From CAWCLK01 sp963796225 (lineage in GTDB: Bacteria > Actinomycetota > Nitriliruptoria > Nitriliruptorales > Nitriliruptoraceae), in assembly GCA_963796225.1 (NCBI GenBank), contig CAWCLK010000038.1:1-64000 (forward strand): a stretch of 64,000 nt of DNA. The letters run 5' to 3'. The position numbers and the translations under genes are program-made. Under the pieces are notes generated by a model. The model did not search any database. It had not been told where the DNA came from and was given only the letters and a program-made list of their open reading frames with translations. Below are positions 24,303 through 33,130 of this stretch, piece by piece. Within the stretch, counting starts at the first letter, position 1; each line of letters starts with the position of its first letter.

Positions 24303-26423
24303 TCAGTGCCCCGCACGACCGGCGTCGGCGTCGGTGCGAGCGGACTCGCGCTCCTCCTCGTGGCGCTCGTACGCCTCGACGATGCGCTGGACGATGGCGT
24401 GACGCACCACGTCCTTGGCGTCGAGCGTCGCGAACGCGACCCCGTCGATGCCTCGGAGGATGTCGCGCACGACCCGCAGGCCCGAGCGCGTGCCGCCGGG
24501 CAGGTCGACCTGCGACACGTCGCCGGTCACGACCGCCTTCGAGCCGAACCCGATGCGGGTCAGGAACATCTTCATCTGCTCGGGCGTGGTGTTCTGGGCC
24601 TCGTCGAGGACGATGAACGCGTCATTGAGGGTGTTGTGCGTGACGATGAAGTCCTCGGTCACGTACAGCGAGTCCTCTGCCGCGACGCTGATGCAGACGG
24701 TCTCCGCGCGGCCAGCGGGTTCGATCGAGTCGATGAACCGCATGGGACGTCCGCCGCCCGTCCGGCGGTAGGTCTCGAGCTTGCGGTCGAGGCGGAAGGG
24801 GTCGAGGCCGTCGGGGAGCCGGATGTCGATGATGTGGGCGTCGGCCCGATACGGCACGGGTCGCCCCTTCGCCCGGCCCGGTCGGCGCCCCTCCGCCGCG
24901 CGGGTTCGGGAGTACGCAACGCCGCCGAGGGACTGCACGAGGAACACGACGTCGTCGCGCAGCTGGGGGGAGGTGGTCGTGTACTGGATGCGGCACGTCC
25001 GACCCCGTTGCGTGACGGGGCCGCCATCGGTGTCCAGGAGTCCCTGCAGGACGCCGAGGCGGACGTCGACGCTGTTGTGCAGATACGCCATGGGGACGAA
25101 CTTCGTCGACGAGCCCGTGCCCCACACGCCGAGCTCCCGCAGCATCGCGGTGGCCGGGTTCTCGACGATCACGCCACCACGGGGGCGGTCCTCGTGGTTG
25201 ACCACGTAGTTGCATCCCCCACGCCAACGCACCACGACACCGTCGAGGGCGTCGTCGAGGGCATCGGCCAGCTCGATGTCCTCGGTGGCGAAGGACGGCG
25301 TGGTGCTGCCCGTGATGCAGCCGTCGCCGAGCAGGAGGCCGAGGGCGTACGGGTCCATCGGCACGTCACGTTCGGCGAACGCGACGGGCTCGACGATCGG
25401 TAGCTCGAAGTTCCGGTAGTGCGCCGTCCGCAGTCGGCCGATCATGTCGGTCGTCTGCAGGGTCCGCGGCGCCTTCCCGTAGCGCCGGTCAGAACGCGTC
25501 CAGACCGTCCAGAGGTGCTCGCCGCAGGCCAACGTGGACGCACCGTCCTGGGTGGTGACGCGGAACACGTCCTTCTCGCCCTGCGGGTACACGCCGAGCA
25601 CGGGCGTCGGGCGGCCGTCGGAGCCGATCACCAGATCGCCGGGGCGGAGGTCACCGATCGGGACGAACCCCGTGGGTGTCGCAACCGGGGTGGACACCGG
25701 TTGCGCGCGGCCACGCATGTACGCCAGCGGGGCGACCTCGATGGTCCCGCGGTCGACGTGCGAGATGAGCTCGTCCGCCTCCATCATGTCGTGCAGGGCG
25801 TCCCACAGCGGCTTCAGGTACGGGTCGATCTTCTCGTGCAGCGTGCCGGGCAGGAAGCCGAGCCGTTCGCCGGCCTCGACGGCGGGGCGGGTCAGGATCA
25901 GGCGGTTGACCTGCTTGGCCCGCAGCGCCTGCACGGCCGCTCCCATGGCGAGGTAGGTCTTGCCGGTGCCGGCCGGGCCGATCCCGAAGGTCACCGTGTT
26001 CTGGCGCACCGCGTCCAGGTAGCGCTTCTGCCCCAGCGTCTTGGGCCGGATGGTGCGGCCACGGTGGGTCAGCAGGGCTTCGGAGAGGACCTGGGAGGCC
26101 CGCTCGGGCACGTCGTCGCGGACGATCCGCAGCGACTGGCGGATCGTCGAGGCGTCGATCGTGTGCCCCCGGGCCAGCAGCTCGATCAGCTCGTCGAACA
26201 GCTGCTCGGCCGCCTCGACCTCGTCACGGTCACCGGTGATGGTGATCTCGTTGCCGCGCACGTGGACGGACGCGTCGAACGCCCCTTCGATGATCCGGAG
26301 GTGCTCGTCGGCCGCGCCGAGGAGGGCGACCATCGAGTACTCACCCGGGACCTCGACCTTGTGCGTGGCGTGCGGCAGGTTGGAGACGGCGACGGAGGCG
26401 TCACCGGCTGGGCTGGTGCTCAA
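24303..26423 (-). CDS. phoH: PhoH-like ATPase interrupted by an intein
   Basis: After intein removal this is a PhoH-family NTPase of about 348 residues, the usual length. It has an N-terminal KH-like region (HVRGNEITITGD), Walker A GPAGTGKTYLAMG, LTRPAVEAGERLGFLPG, and after the intein the Walker B FIVLDEAQNTTPEQMKMFLTR plus DVSQVDLPGG. An in-frame 358-residue intein (24633-25706) splits AYMRGR from TLNDAF, just before the Walker B segment. Function is thought to lie in RNA metabolism with YbeY, whose gene follows directly. The start is uncertain: TTG at 26423 fits the length, ATG at 26333 is the first ATG; the long open frame upstream to 27311 is not coding. Confidence 0.9.
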   Translation of the reverse strand: MSTSPAGDASVAVSNLPHATHKVEVPGEYSMVALLGAADEHLRIIEGAFDASVHVRGNEITITGDRDEVEAAEQLFDELIELLARGHTIDASTIRQSLRIVRDDVPERASQVLSEALLTHRGRTIRPKTLGQKRYLDAVRQNTVTFGIGPAGTGKTYLAMGAAVQALRAKQVNRLILTRPAVEAGERLGFLPGTLHEKIDPYLKPLWDALHDMMEADELISHVDRGTIEVAPLAYMRGRAQPVSTPVATPTGFVPIGDLRPGDLVIGSDGRPTPVLGVYPQGEKDVFRVTTQDGASTLACGEHLWTVWTRSDRRYGKAPRTLQTTDMIGRLRTAHYRNFELPIVEPVAFAERDVPMDPYALGLLLGDGCITGSTTPSFATEDIELADALDDALDGVVVRWRGGCNYVVNHEDRPRGGVIVENPATAMLRELGVWGTGSSTKFVPMAYLHNSVDVRLGVLQGLLDTDGGPVTQRGRTCRIQYTTTSPQLRDDVVFLVQSLGGVAYSRTRAAEGRRPGRAKGRPVPYRADAHIIDIRLPDGLDPFRLDRKLETYRRTGGGRPMRFIDSIEPAGRAETVCISVAAEDSLYVTEDFIVTHNTLNDAFIVLDEAQNTTPEQMKMFLTRIGFGSKAVVTGDVSQVDLPGGTRSGLRVVRDILRGIDGVAFATLDAKDVVRHAIVQRIVEAYERHEEERESARTDADAGRAGH
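24633..25706 (-). mobile_element. class 3-type intein with LAGLIDADG homing endonuclease in PhoH
   Basis: A 358-residue in-frame insertion. Splicing block A reads STPVATPTGFVPIGDLRPGD, but residue 1 is Ala instead of Cys/Ser. Block B contains GEHLW (His64, Trp66). Block F is ETVCISVAAEDSLYVTEDF (Cys338). Block G is IVTHN (Thr356, His357, Asn358), and the next extein residue is Thr. Trp66-Cys338-Thr356 is the WCT triad that defines class 3 inteins, where the block F Cys is the first nucleophile. The endonuclease has both LAGLIDADG helices (ALGLLLGDGCI about 121-131; VLQGLLDTDGG about 219-229), so it may still be mobile. Confidence 0.9.
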
Positions 26424-26543
26424 GGTGGGTCGGTCGTCGATTCGGGTCCGGGTGGTCGCTTCGAGGATACCGGGGTCAGGGATCTCCCGGTCGGCCGCAG
26501 GGACCGTGGCAGGATGCCCTCCTCCTGACGACCGGAGGGGACC

Positions 26544-27380
26544 GTGGCCCAGCTCGACCTGCAGCCGATCGCGGACGCGCTCACCGTCGCCAGCGGGGCG
26601 GCACGGCTGGCCGTCGAGGCTGCGGGCGAGGGGCCGTCGGTCGTCCTCCTGCACGCCGGGGTGGCCGACCGTCGGTCGTGGCGACCGGTGATGGCCCCGC
26701 TCCTGGCCGATCACCACGTCGTCGCGTGGGACCGACGCGGCTTCGGCGACACGACCGTGGACCGCGCCGAGCCCCATGACCACGTCACCGACCTCGTCGC
26801 CGTGCTCGACGCGCTGTCCATCGACCGCGCCGTGCTGGTCGGCAACTCCCAGGGTGGGCGCACGGCCATGGACGCCGCCCTTGCCCATCCCGAGCGCGTG
26901 GCGGGGGTGATGATGGTCGCGGCGGCGTGGACCGGCGCCCCGTACCCCGAGGACCCCGACGACGTCGCGGCGCTGTGGGACCAGCTCCAGACTGCAGAGA
27001 AGGCCGGCGACCTCGACCGCCTCAACGCCCTGGAGGCCCGGATCTGGCTCGACGGCGTCCAGGGCGAGGAGGGGCGGGTCACCGGTCCGGCGCGGGAGCT
27101 GTTCCTCGACATGAACGGCGGCGCGCTCGCCGCGGATGACGTCGGGACCGAGCAGCGCCACTCGGACGCCTGGCCCCGCCTCCCCGACCTGGCGATCCCG
27201 GTCACGATCGTCGACGGGGCGCTGGACGAACCCGGCGCCGTCGAGGTGGGACCGCAGGCGGCGGACCGGCTCGCGGACGTGCGCTACGTGCTGCTCGACG
27301 GCGTCGGCCACCTGCCCTCGCTCGAACGCCCGCTGGTGCTGGCCGAGCTGGTCCGCGACCTGGTCGCCCGCAGCCGCTGA
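26544..27380 (+). CDS. alpha/beta hydrolase
   Basis: A 278-residue alpha/beta-hydrolase fold protein. Oxyanion-side motif VVLLHAGVADRRSW, nucleophile elbow VGNSQGGRTA (Ser), late Asp in VTIVDGALDEPG, catalytic His in DGVGHLPSLERP: the triad is complete. The reaction is probably ester or lactone hydrolysis; no specific substrate can be named. The GTG at 26544 follows GGAGGGG. It stands on the opposite strand between phoH and rsmE, interrupting the conserved minus-strand block, with a 120-bp shared upstream region towards phoH, and ends 3 bp from the rsmE stop. Confidence 0.82.
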   Translation: MAQLDLQPIADALTVASGAARLAVEAAGEGPSVVLLHAGVADRRSWRPVMAPLLADHHVVAWDRRGFGDTTVDRAEPHDHVTDLVAVLDALSIDRAVLVGNSQGGRTAMDAALAHPERVAGVMMVAAAWTGAPYPEDPDDVAALWDQLQTAEKAGDLDRLNALEARIWLDGVQGEEGRVTGPARELFLDMNGGALAADDVGTEQRHSDAWPRLPDLAIPVTIVDGALDEPGAVEVGPQAADRLADVRYVLLDGVGHLPSLERPLVLAELVRDLVARSR

Positions 27381-27383
27381 GGA

Positions 27384-28122
27384 TCAGGGGCGCATGCGCC
27401 CCGCCGCGGCCAGCACGATCGAGGCCAGCACGGCACCCGCGTGCTCGGTGCGCAGCACCGTCGGGTCCGAGCCCGACGGCCATGGCGCGCGCGTCCCGGA
27501 AGGCGGCGACCTCGTCGTCGGTCCAGCCGCCCTCGGGGCCGATGGCGACCACGATCTCCTCGGTGCCGTGGGCGGCCTCGGCGGCACTGAGCGGGTCGGT
27601 GGTCTCGCCGACGTGCGCCAGCAGGCACGGCCGGTGCCCGAGATCGGGGACGAGCTCGGCCACCGGCACGGGACCCGCGAGGTCGGGTCGACGGGGACGG
27701 CGGGCCTGCTCGCAGGCCGCGGCCGCCACGGCCTCCCAGCGGTCACGGACCCGGTCGGCCTTGCCGGCGAGGTCGACGACGGTGCGCTCGCTGGTGACCG
27801 CCGTGACGGCGTCGACGCCGAGCTCGGTCAGCACCCGGACGACCTCGTCGTGCTTGCGGCCCTTGCCCAACGCCTGCCAGACGTGGACGCGCGGGGCCGG
27901 GGCGGGCGCCTCGGCGGGGTCGGTGGCCAGCTCGAGGACCGCGCCGCGCACGCACCCGGCCGCGACCATCCCCGCTCCGTCGGCGGCCTCCACCCGTGCG
28001 CCGTCCCGAAGCCGCAGCACGCGCGCGAGGTGGTGTCGCGTCTCGTCGGGCAGCTCGACCCGGTCACCGCGCCCCCGCCCTGCGAACGTGCCGGCCGGCA
28101 CGAGGACGTAGGGATCAGGCAT
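27384..28122 (-). pseudogene. rsmE: 16S rRNA (uracil-1498-N3)-methyltransferase RsmE, frameshifted near the 3' end
   Basis: SPOUT-class methyltransferase that modifies U1498 of 16S rRNA. From the ATG at 28122: DPYVLVPAGTFAG, LPDETRHHLARVLRLRDG, HVWQALGKGRKHDEVVRVLTELGVD, AIGPEGGWTDDEVAAF and MAVGLGP. At about 27462 one extra base moves the knot motif into the next frame, where it continues as TVLRTEHAGAVLASIVLAAAG to the stop at 27384. With the base removed the protein is about 245 residues, normal. The start overlaps the dnaJ stop (TGATG). The order hrcA-dnaJ-rsmE is widespread in Gram-positives. Likely sequencing error. Confidence 0.85.
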
Positions 28123-29248
28123 CAGCGGAAGGCCCGCTTGAGCCGGTCGAAGAGCCCGGCGGCGCCGGGGACGTCCTCGCCCCGCAGCTTGGCCAGCTGC
28201 TGCAGCAGGTCGCGCTGCTCGCCGTCGAGGTCGCGGGGCACCTCGATCCGCACGAGCAGCCGGAGGTCGCCGCGCCCACCGCCCCCGGTCCCGGGCACGC
28301 CGGCCCGTCGCACCGTGAGCACGTCGCCGGGCTGGGTGCCGACGGGGACGTCGACATCGGCGTCGCCGTCCAGGGTCGGCACGGTGAGGTGGGCGCCCAG
28401 CGCCGCCTGGGAGAACGGCACGCGCAGCTCGCCGAGCAGGGTGCGGCCGTCGCGTTCGAACAGCTCGTGCTCGGCGACCCGCACCTCGACCAGCAGGTCG
28501 CCGGAGGCGCCCCGTGCACGCCGGCCTCGCCGGCCCCGGCGACGCGCAGGCGATCGCCCGTGTCGACACCCGGGGGGATGTCCACGGTGACGGTGCGGCT
28601 GCTGACCGACCGGCCGTCGCCACCGCACTCGAGACACGGGTCGGTGACCCGCTGGCCCGTGCCCTCGCAGTCGGGGCAGGCACTGGCGGTCGCGAGCTGG
28701 CCGAAGGCGGTGCGCACGACCCGCTGGACCTGACCGCGACCGCCACACGTGTCACAGGCGGTCGGGCCGCTGCCGGTCGCCGACCCGGAGCCGCCGCAGG
28801 TCTCGCAGGTGGTGGCGACCTCGACGGGGACGGACTTCTGGACGCCGGCGAGGACCTCCTCGAGGGTGAGCTCGACGGGCACGAGCACGTGGCGTCCCTG
28901 GCGTGCACGGCGCCGACCACCCGCGCCCCCGGCCGCGGCATCGCCGAACGCGGTGCCGAAGAAGGCGTCGATGACGTCCCCGATGCCACCGAAGCCGCTG
29001 GCTCCGAAGCCGAACGGGTCGCCGGCGCCCCGGCTGCCGGGGGTCCCGTCGTCGCCGAACCGGTCGTACCGCGACCGCTTCTCGGGGTCGGACAGGACCT
29101 GGTAGGCGGCCTGGACCGCCTTGAACCGTTCCTCGTCACCGCCCGCGTCGGGGTGCAGCTCGCGGGCGCGGCGGCGGTAGGCCTTCTTGATCTCGTCCGG
29201 CGAGGCGTCGCGCGACACGCCGAGGAGCTCGTACAGGTCGTGGGCCAT
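28122..29248 (-). pseudogene. dnaJ: chaperone protein DnaJ, frameshifted
   Basis: Hsp40 co-chaperone. J domain at the N-terminus (DLYELLGVSRDASPDEIKKAY with HPD at LHPDAGG), Gly/Phe-rich linker (FGFGASGFGGIGD), four zinc CxxCxGxG repeats (CETCGGSG, CDTCGGRG, CPDCEGTG, CLECGGDG), then the substrate-binding domain. The frame breaks at about 28505-28520, at a GGGG run, and continues in another frame with SGDLLVEVRVAEHELFERDG to the stop at 28122. Total about 375 residues as expected. It lies 4 bp after hrcA, so it is probably controlled by the CIRCE site upstream of hrcA. Likely sequencing error. Confidence 0.88.
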
Positions 29249-29252
29249 CAGA

Positions 29253-30327
29253 TCACTCGGAGAGGTCGGTCAGCGTGGTCTCGAGCTGTTCGGCGACGGC
29301 CCGCACCGCCGCCAGCACCGAGGCGTAGTCCATGCGGGTCGGACCGAGGACGCCAAGCGACCCGGCCGTGATGAGCTGGTAGCGCTGGGCGACCAGCGAG
29401 GCGGAGTGCAGGTCCTCGACCTCGTTCTCGCGTCCCGATGCGGACGGTGGGGCCGTGCTCGTCGTCGGCGGCGGAGGCGTCCAGCACACGGGCCAGCGTC
29501 GTCTGCTCCTCGAGCAGCGACAGCACGCGGGACAGGTCGTCGCGCTCGAACGACCCCTCGTCGGCCAGCGCGGCGCGCCCCGACACGAAGATCCGGTGCA
29601 GCGTCTCGTCGGTCATCGCGGTGGCGGTCACGTCGGCGATCGCCGCCAGCACGCCCCGCAGCTCGGAGGGCGCCTGGTCGACGAGGCCGGTCACGGCCTC
29701 GTGCACCTCGCCCATGCGCCGGCCGCGGACCTGGTCGGCCAGCACGGTGCGCACGCGGTCGAGGTCGGACTCGGGCACCGGCTCGGGCAGCTCGAGCACG
29801 CGCTTGGTCACGCGCCCCGTGTCCGCCACGAGCAGGAGCAGGGCGGACTGCGCGGTGAGGCTGACCAGCTCGATCAGCTTGAGCCGGGAGGCGTCGATGG
29901 CCGGGGCGATGACGAGCGACACCAGCCGCGTGAGCTGCGAGAGCACGGCGGTCGTGCGTGTGAGCAGGTCGTCGACGTCGTGGGCCTCGGTGAGCAGGCT
30001 GGCGATCAGCTCCTCCTGCTGGCCGCTGACCCGCCCCGCCGGCGCCAGGCCGCGCAGGTCCTCGACGAACACCCGGTAGCCGCGGTCGGTGGGGACGCGC
30101 CCCGCGGAGGTGTGGGGCTGGTGGATGAGCCCGAGCTCCTCCAGGGCCGCCATGTCGTTGCGGACGGTGGCCGCGGACACGTCGAGCCGGGCCGTCTGCA
30201 CGACCCGTTGCGAGCCCACGGGCTGGCCGGACGCGACGTACTCGGCGACGATCGCGTGCAGGATGCGCCGCTTGCGGTCGTCGAGGGCGTCGGCCCCCGG
30301 GGCGGCGGTGTCGAGCGCGTCGGCCAT
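29253..30327 (-). pseudogene. hrcA: heat-inducible transcription repressor HrcA, frameshifted
   Basis: Repressor of class I heat-shock genes that binds CIRCE. The winged-helix start is DRKRRILHAIVAEYVASGQPVGSQ with VSAATVRNDMAALEELGLI, followed by the GAF-like dimerisation region. Near 29432-29437 an extra base shifts the frame; the C-terminal part GRENEVEDLHSASLVAQRY and GPTRMDYASVLAAV is read in the next frame, ending at 29253. Restored length is about 357 residues. Start at the ATG at 30327. A CIRCE element lies 62 bp upstream of it, so the gene should be autoregulated. dnaJ follows after 4 bp. Likely sequencing error. Confidence 0.88.
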
Positions 30328-30389
30328 CGTGGGCACCTCCTCGGCGACGTCGGGGGCGGTCGGGTGAGTGCGCACCGAGCGTACCGACG

Positions 30390-30416
30390 CTGGCACTCGC
30401 CCCGATCGAGTGAGAA
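30390..30416. promoter_or_regulatory. CIRCE heat-shock operator
   Basis: CTGGCACTC, nine spacer bases, GAGTGAGAA. The arms match the CIRCE consensus TTAGCACTC-N9-GAGTGCTAA at most positions, including the perfect GCACTC core on the left and exact 9-base spacing. It sits in the intergenic region upstream of hrcA-dnaJ, where HrcA autoregulates in many Gram-positives. The site also lies 110 bp upstream of the divergent holin-like gene, which might share the control. Confidence 0.85.
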
Positions 30417-30525
30417 CGCGGCCGTCCGTGAGCGTGGGCGTGCCGAACGCGCAGCGACGGGAGCCGGCGGCGCCCGTCCTCGGTCGCCTACGGTCACGGG
30501 CGACGCCACATGGAAGGGAGCGCCC

Positions 30526-30948
30526 ATGGCAGGCACCGCACCACCGGGCCGCGGGTCGGCAGCCGACGACGGCAAGGCCACCGCAACGCTCGTCAAGGAC
30601 ATCGTGAGCGGGACGCAGTCACTGGTCCGCGGCGAGCTCGAGCTCGCCCGGCTCGAGCTGATGGAGGGCCTGCAGGCCAAGGGGCAGGCCGCCGGTGCCG
30701 CCGGTGCCGCCGGGATGCTCGGGCTGTACGTGCTGGGCTTCCTGGGACTGGCCGGCGGGGCCGCGCTCAGCCTGGTCCTGCCGACCTGGGCGGCCTGGCT
30801 GATCGTCGCCGGGGTGTTCCTGCTGCTGGTGGTCGTGCTGCTGCTGGTGGCGCGGTCGGCGAGCAACCGCGCCCCGCTGTCCCCCGTGAAGACGAAGGCT
30901 CGAGTGCAGGAGGACGTGGCATGGGCCAAGACGTTGACCAGGCGCTGA
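30526..30948 (+). CDS. phage-holin-superfamily-like / DUF1469-type small membrane protein
   Basis: A 140-residue protein with an N-terminal amphipathic, charged helix (TLVKDIVSGTQSLVRGELELARLEL) and two membrane helices (GMLGLYVLGFLGLAGGAALSLVL and WLIVAGVFLLLVVVLLLVA), then a basic tail. This is the pattern of the actinobacterial putative superfamily III holin / DUF1469 proteins, which despite the name are chromosomal membrane proteins and not evidence for a prophage. The ATG at 30526 follows GGAAGGGAG. The DUF3618 gene begins inside its 3' end, and the pairing of these two families is common in actinobacteria. Precise role unknown. Confidence 0.75.
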   Translation: MAGTAPPGRGSAADDGKATATLVKDIVSGTQSLVRGELELARLELMEGLQAKGQAAGAAGAAGMLGLYVLGFLGLAGGAALSLVLPTWAAWLIVAGVFLLLVVVLLLVARSASNRAPLSPVKTKARVQEDVAWAKTLTRR

Positions 30949-31293
30949 GCGACCTCGCCACGACCCGCGCGAGCCTCGAACGCGACATCGACGAGCTGTT
31001 CGCCCGCCTGCCGGAACGGGCGGTGATGGCGCAGAAGGCCAAGACCTACGGGGCGGCCGCCGGTGGCGCCGCCGTCACCGTGGGGCTGGTGGCGCTGCGG
31101 GCACGGAAGGCGTCCGCACTGAAGGCCCGCCGCATGGATGCGCGCATCAACGCCGAGGAGCTCGCGCGTGCGTTCTCGCCCCACCCGCCGGCGGAGGCGT
31201 CGGGGCAGCAGCCGGACCGGGCTGCTCGCCGTCGTGGCGGCGCTGGTCGTCGTGGCGCTGACGGTGGTGCGACTGCGGGGCGGGGACGACTGA
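30921..31293 (+). pseudogene. DUF3618 membrane protein, frameshifted before its C-terminal helix
   Basis: Starts at an ATG overlapping the end of the preceding gene. It reads QALSDLATTRASLERDIDEL, the coiled N-terminal signature of DUF3618, followed by GAAAGGAAVTVGLVALRA. Near 31205 the frame slips; the adjacent frame gives a clear membrane helix, LLAVVAALVVVALTVVRLRG, and a stop at 31293, just 2 bp before the ligase start. Without the slip the frame would run straight into the ligase, which is an artefact. Family members are small membrane-associated proteins of unknown role, usually next to the holin-like gene as here. Confidence 0.65.
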
Positions 31294-31295
31294 CC

Positions 31296-32819
31296 GTGCT
31301 GCTCGCTGACATCGCCGCGGCCTGGGAGCAGGTCGGGGCGACGCGGTCACGCACGACCAAGACGGCCCGCCTGTCCGAGGTCCTGCGTGCGCTGCCGGCG
31401 GACGAGCTGGTGGCCGGGACGGCGATGCTGTCTGGCGAGCCCCACCAGGGCCGCATCGGCGTCGGGTACCGCACGGTGGGCGACATCGAGGTGCCGCCCG
31501 CGGACGAGGCAACGCTGACCGTTGCCGACGTCGACGCTCGCATCGACGAGCTGGCGGAGGTGTCCGGGTCGGGGTCGCAGGCCCGACGCCGGGCGCTGCT
31601 CGAGGACCTGTGGGGCCGGGCGACGGCGACCGAGCAGTCGTTCCTCACGGGCCTGCTGCTGGGCAACCTGCGCCAGGGCGCACTCGAGGGCGTGGTGATG
31701 GCGGCGGTCGCCGATGCGGCCGAGGTGGACCTCGAGGACGTCCGCCGCGCCGCGATGCTGACGGGCGACCTCACCCGCGCCGCGGTGCTGGCGATGCGCG
31801 ACGGACGCGACGGGCTGGCGGCGGTCGGGCTGGAGGTGGGCCGCCCGATCCAGCCGATGCTCGCGCAGTCGGCGGGCGACGTGGCCGAGGCACTGGCGCG
31901 GACCGGGCCGGCCGTGGTCGAGACCAAGCTGGACGGCATGCGCATCCAGGTCCACCGGGCCGGTGACGAGGTCCGGGTCGTCACACGCAGCCTCCGGGAC
32001 GTCACCGGCGACCTGCCGGACGTGGTGGCCGTGACCCGATCCCTGGACGTCGACCAGGTGGTGCTCGACGGCGAGGCGCTGGCCTTCACACCCGAGGGGC
32101 GTCCGCTGGCCTTCCAGGACACGATGCAGTCGGTCGGCGACGGCGGGATGCAGCCCTGGTTCTTCGACGTGCTCCACGTCGACGGCCGAGACCTGCTCGA
32201 CCTGCCACTGCACGAGCGCCTGGCGGTGCTCGACACGGTGGTCCCCGCCGCCCACCGCGTCGACCGGGTCGCCACGGCCGAGGCCGAGCCGGCCCACGAC
32301 CACCTCGTGGCCGCGCTGGCGGCCGGGCACGAGGGCGTCGTGGTCAAGTCCCGCGACGCGGCCTACGAGGCGGGGCGTCGTGGGGCGGCGTGGGTCAAGG
32401 TGAAGGTCGCCCACACCCTCGACCTGGTGGTGCTGGCCGTCGAGTGGGGGTCGGGGCGACGCCGGGGGTGGCTGTCGAACCTGCACCTCGGGGCGCTCGA
32501 CGCGGAGTCGGGCGAGTTCGTCATGCTCGGCAAGACCTTCAAGGGACTCACCGACGAGCTGCTGGCCTGGCAGACCGAGCAGCTGCTGGCCCGCGAGACG
32601 CACCGGGACGGCCACGTCCTCCACGTGCGCCCCGAGCTGGTGGTCGAGATCGCCTTCGACGGCGTGCAGCGCTCCACCCGGTACCCGGGCGGCGTGGCGC
32701 TGCGGTTCGCGCGGGTGAAGCGGTACCGCCCGGACAAGCTGCCCGAGCAGGCCGACACCCTCCAGACCGTGCGGGACATCCACGCGGGGCGGGTCGTGCC
32801 GACGCCCCCACCGCTGTGA
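31296..32819 (+). CDS. lig: ATP-dependent DNA ligase (LigB-type)
   Basis: A 507-residue ATP-dependent DNA ligase. Order of domains: N-terminal DNA-binding domain (residues about 1-185; TEQSFLTGLLLGNLRQGALEG), adenylation domain with motif I ETKLDGMRIQVH (nucleophilic Lys near residue 211), motif III WFFDVLHVDGRDL, motif IV GHEGVVVKS, motif V WVKVK, then the OB-fold with GFxRxxR-like C-terminal motif VALRFARVKRYRPDK. Actinobacteria often carry this enzyme besides the NAD-dependent LigA; it probably acts in repair. The GTG at 31296 follows the DUF3618 stop by 2 bp. Confidence 0.92.
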   Translation: MLLADIAAAWEQVGATRSRTTKTARLSEVLRALPADELVAGTAMLSGEPHQGRIGVGYRTVGDIEVPPADEATLTVADVDARIDELAEVSGSGSQARRRALLEDLWGRATATEQSFLTGLLLGNLRQGALEGVVMAAVADAAEVDLEDVRRAAMLTGDLTRAAVLAMRDGRDGLAAVGLEVGRPIQPMLAQSAGDVAEALARTGPAVVETKLDGMRIQVHRAGDEVRVVTRSLRDVTGDLPDVVAVTRSLDVDQVVLDGEALAFTPEGRPLAFQDTMQSVGDGGMQPWFFDVLHVDGRDLLDLPLHERLAVLDTVVPAAHRVDRVATAEAEPAHDHLVAALAAGHEGVVVKSRDAAYEAGRRGAAWVKVKVAHTLDLVVLAVEWGSGRRRGWLSNLHLGALDAESGEFVMLGKTFKGLTDELLAWQTEQLLARETHRDGHVLHVRPELVVEIAFDGVQRSTRYPGGVALRFARVKRYRPDKLPEQADTLQTVRDIHAGRVVPTPPPL

Positions 32820-33130
32820 CTAGCTCCACGCGCGCCATCGCTTCGGGCAAGCACCGGGGCTCCTGTGCGACATCCGCACGGCCGAGGCGGCCATGGTCCG
32901 AACGGACCGAACCCCGGTAGCACCCCAGTTATTCCCCGATCAACGACGGACACCTGTCCGTTCGTCAGGCCGTTTGCCCTTGCAAGCGCCCCCCGGGGGT
33001 CTGTTACGGTCTGATTACACGCGATGAGCCGCGTGCCGCGCAGCCCCGACGGCCGCGCAGAAGCGCACCGGCCGACGAGTGAACACCGAGGAGGTGGTCA
33101 AGCGACCGACCTGCGGGTCCGTCGTTCGTC
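32820..33130. promoter_or_regulatory. ectoine operon upstream region with palindrome and candidate promoter
   Basis: A 311-bp gap without a gene. It contains a 16-bp perfect palindrome at 32946-32961 (ACGGACA, CC, TGTCCGT), a candidate -35 TTGCAA at 32980-32985 and a candidate -10 TACGGT at 33005-33010 (19-base spacing, weak) inside the only AT-richer stretch. There is an ideal Shine-Dalgarno sequence GAGGAGGT at 33088-33095. The palindrome sits just upstream of the -35 and could bind a regulator of ect transcription. No EctR/MarR gene is nearby. Promoter positions are inference. Confidence 0.4.

Noticed and set aside
26424..27311. Upstream extension of the phoH frame
   Set aside because: The extension lies antisense to the alpha/beta hydrolase and has no PhoH similarity; PhoH homology begins around 26390.
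30526..31293. Holin-like gene as a sign of prophage
   Set aside because: The family is a common chromosomal membrane protein of actinobacteria; no capsid, integrase, lysin or terminase genes are near.
30510..32819. Possible DUF3618-ligase fusion
   Set aside because: The frame is continuous only because of a slip near 31205. The adjacent frame gives the expected C-terminal membrane helix and a stop 2 bp before a good ligase start.
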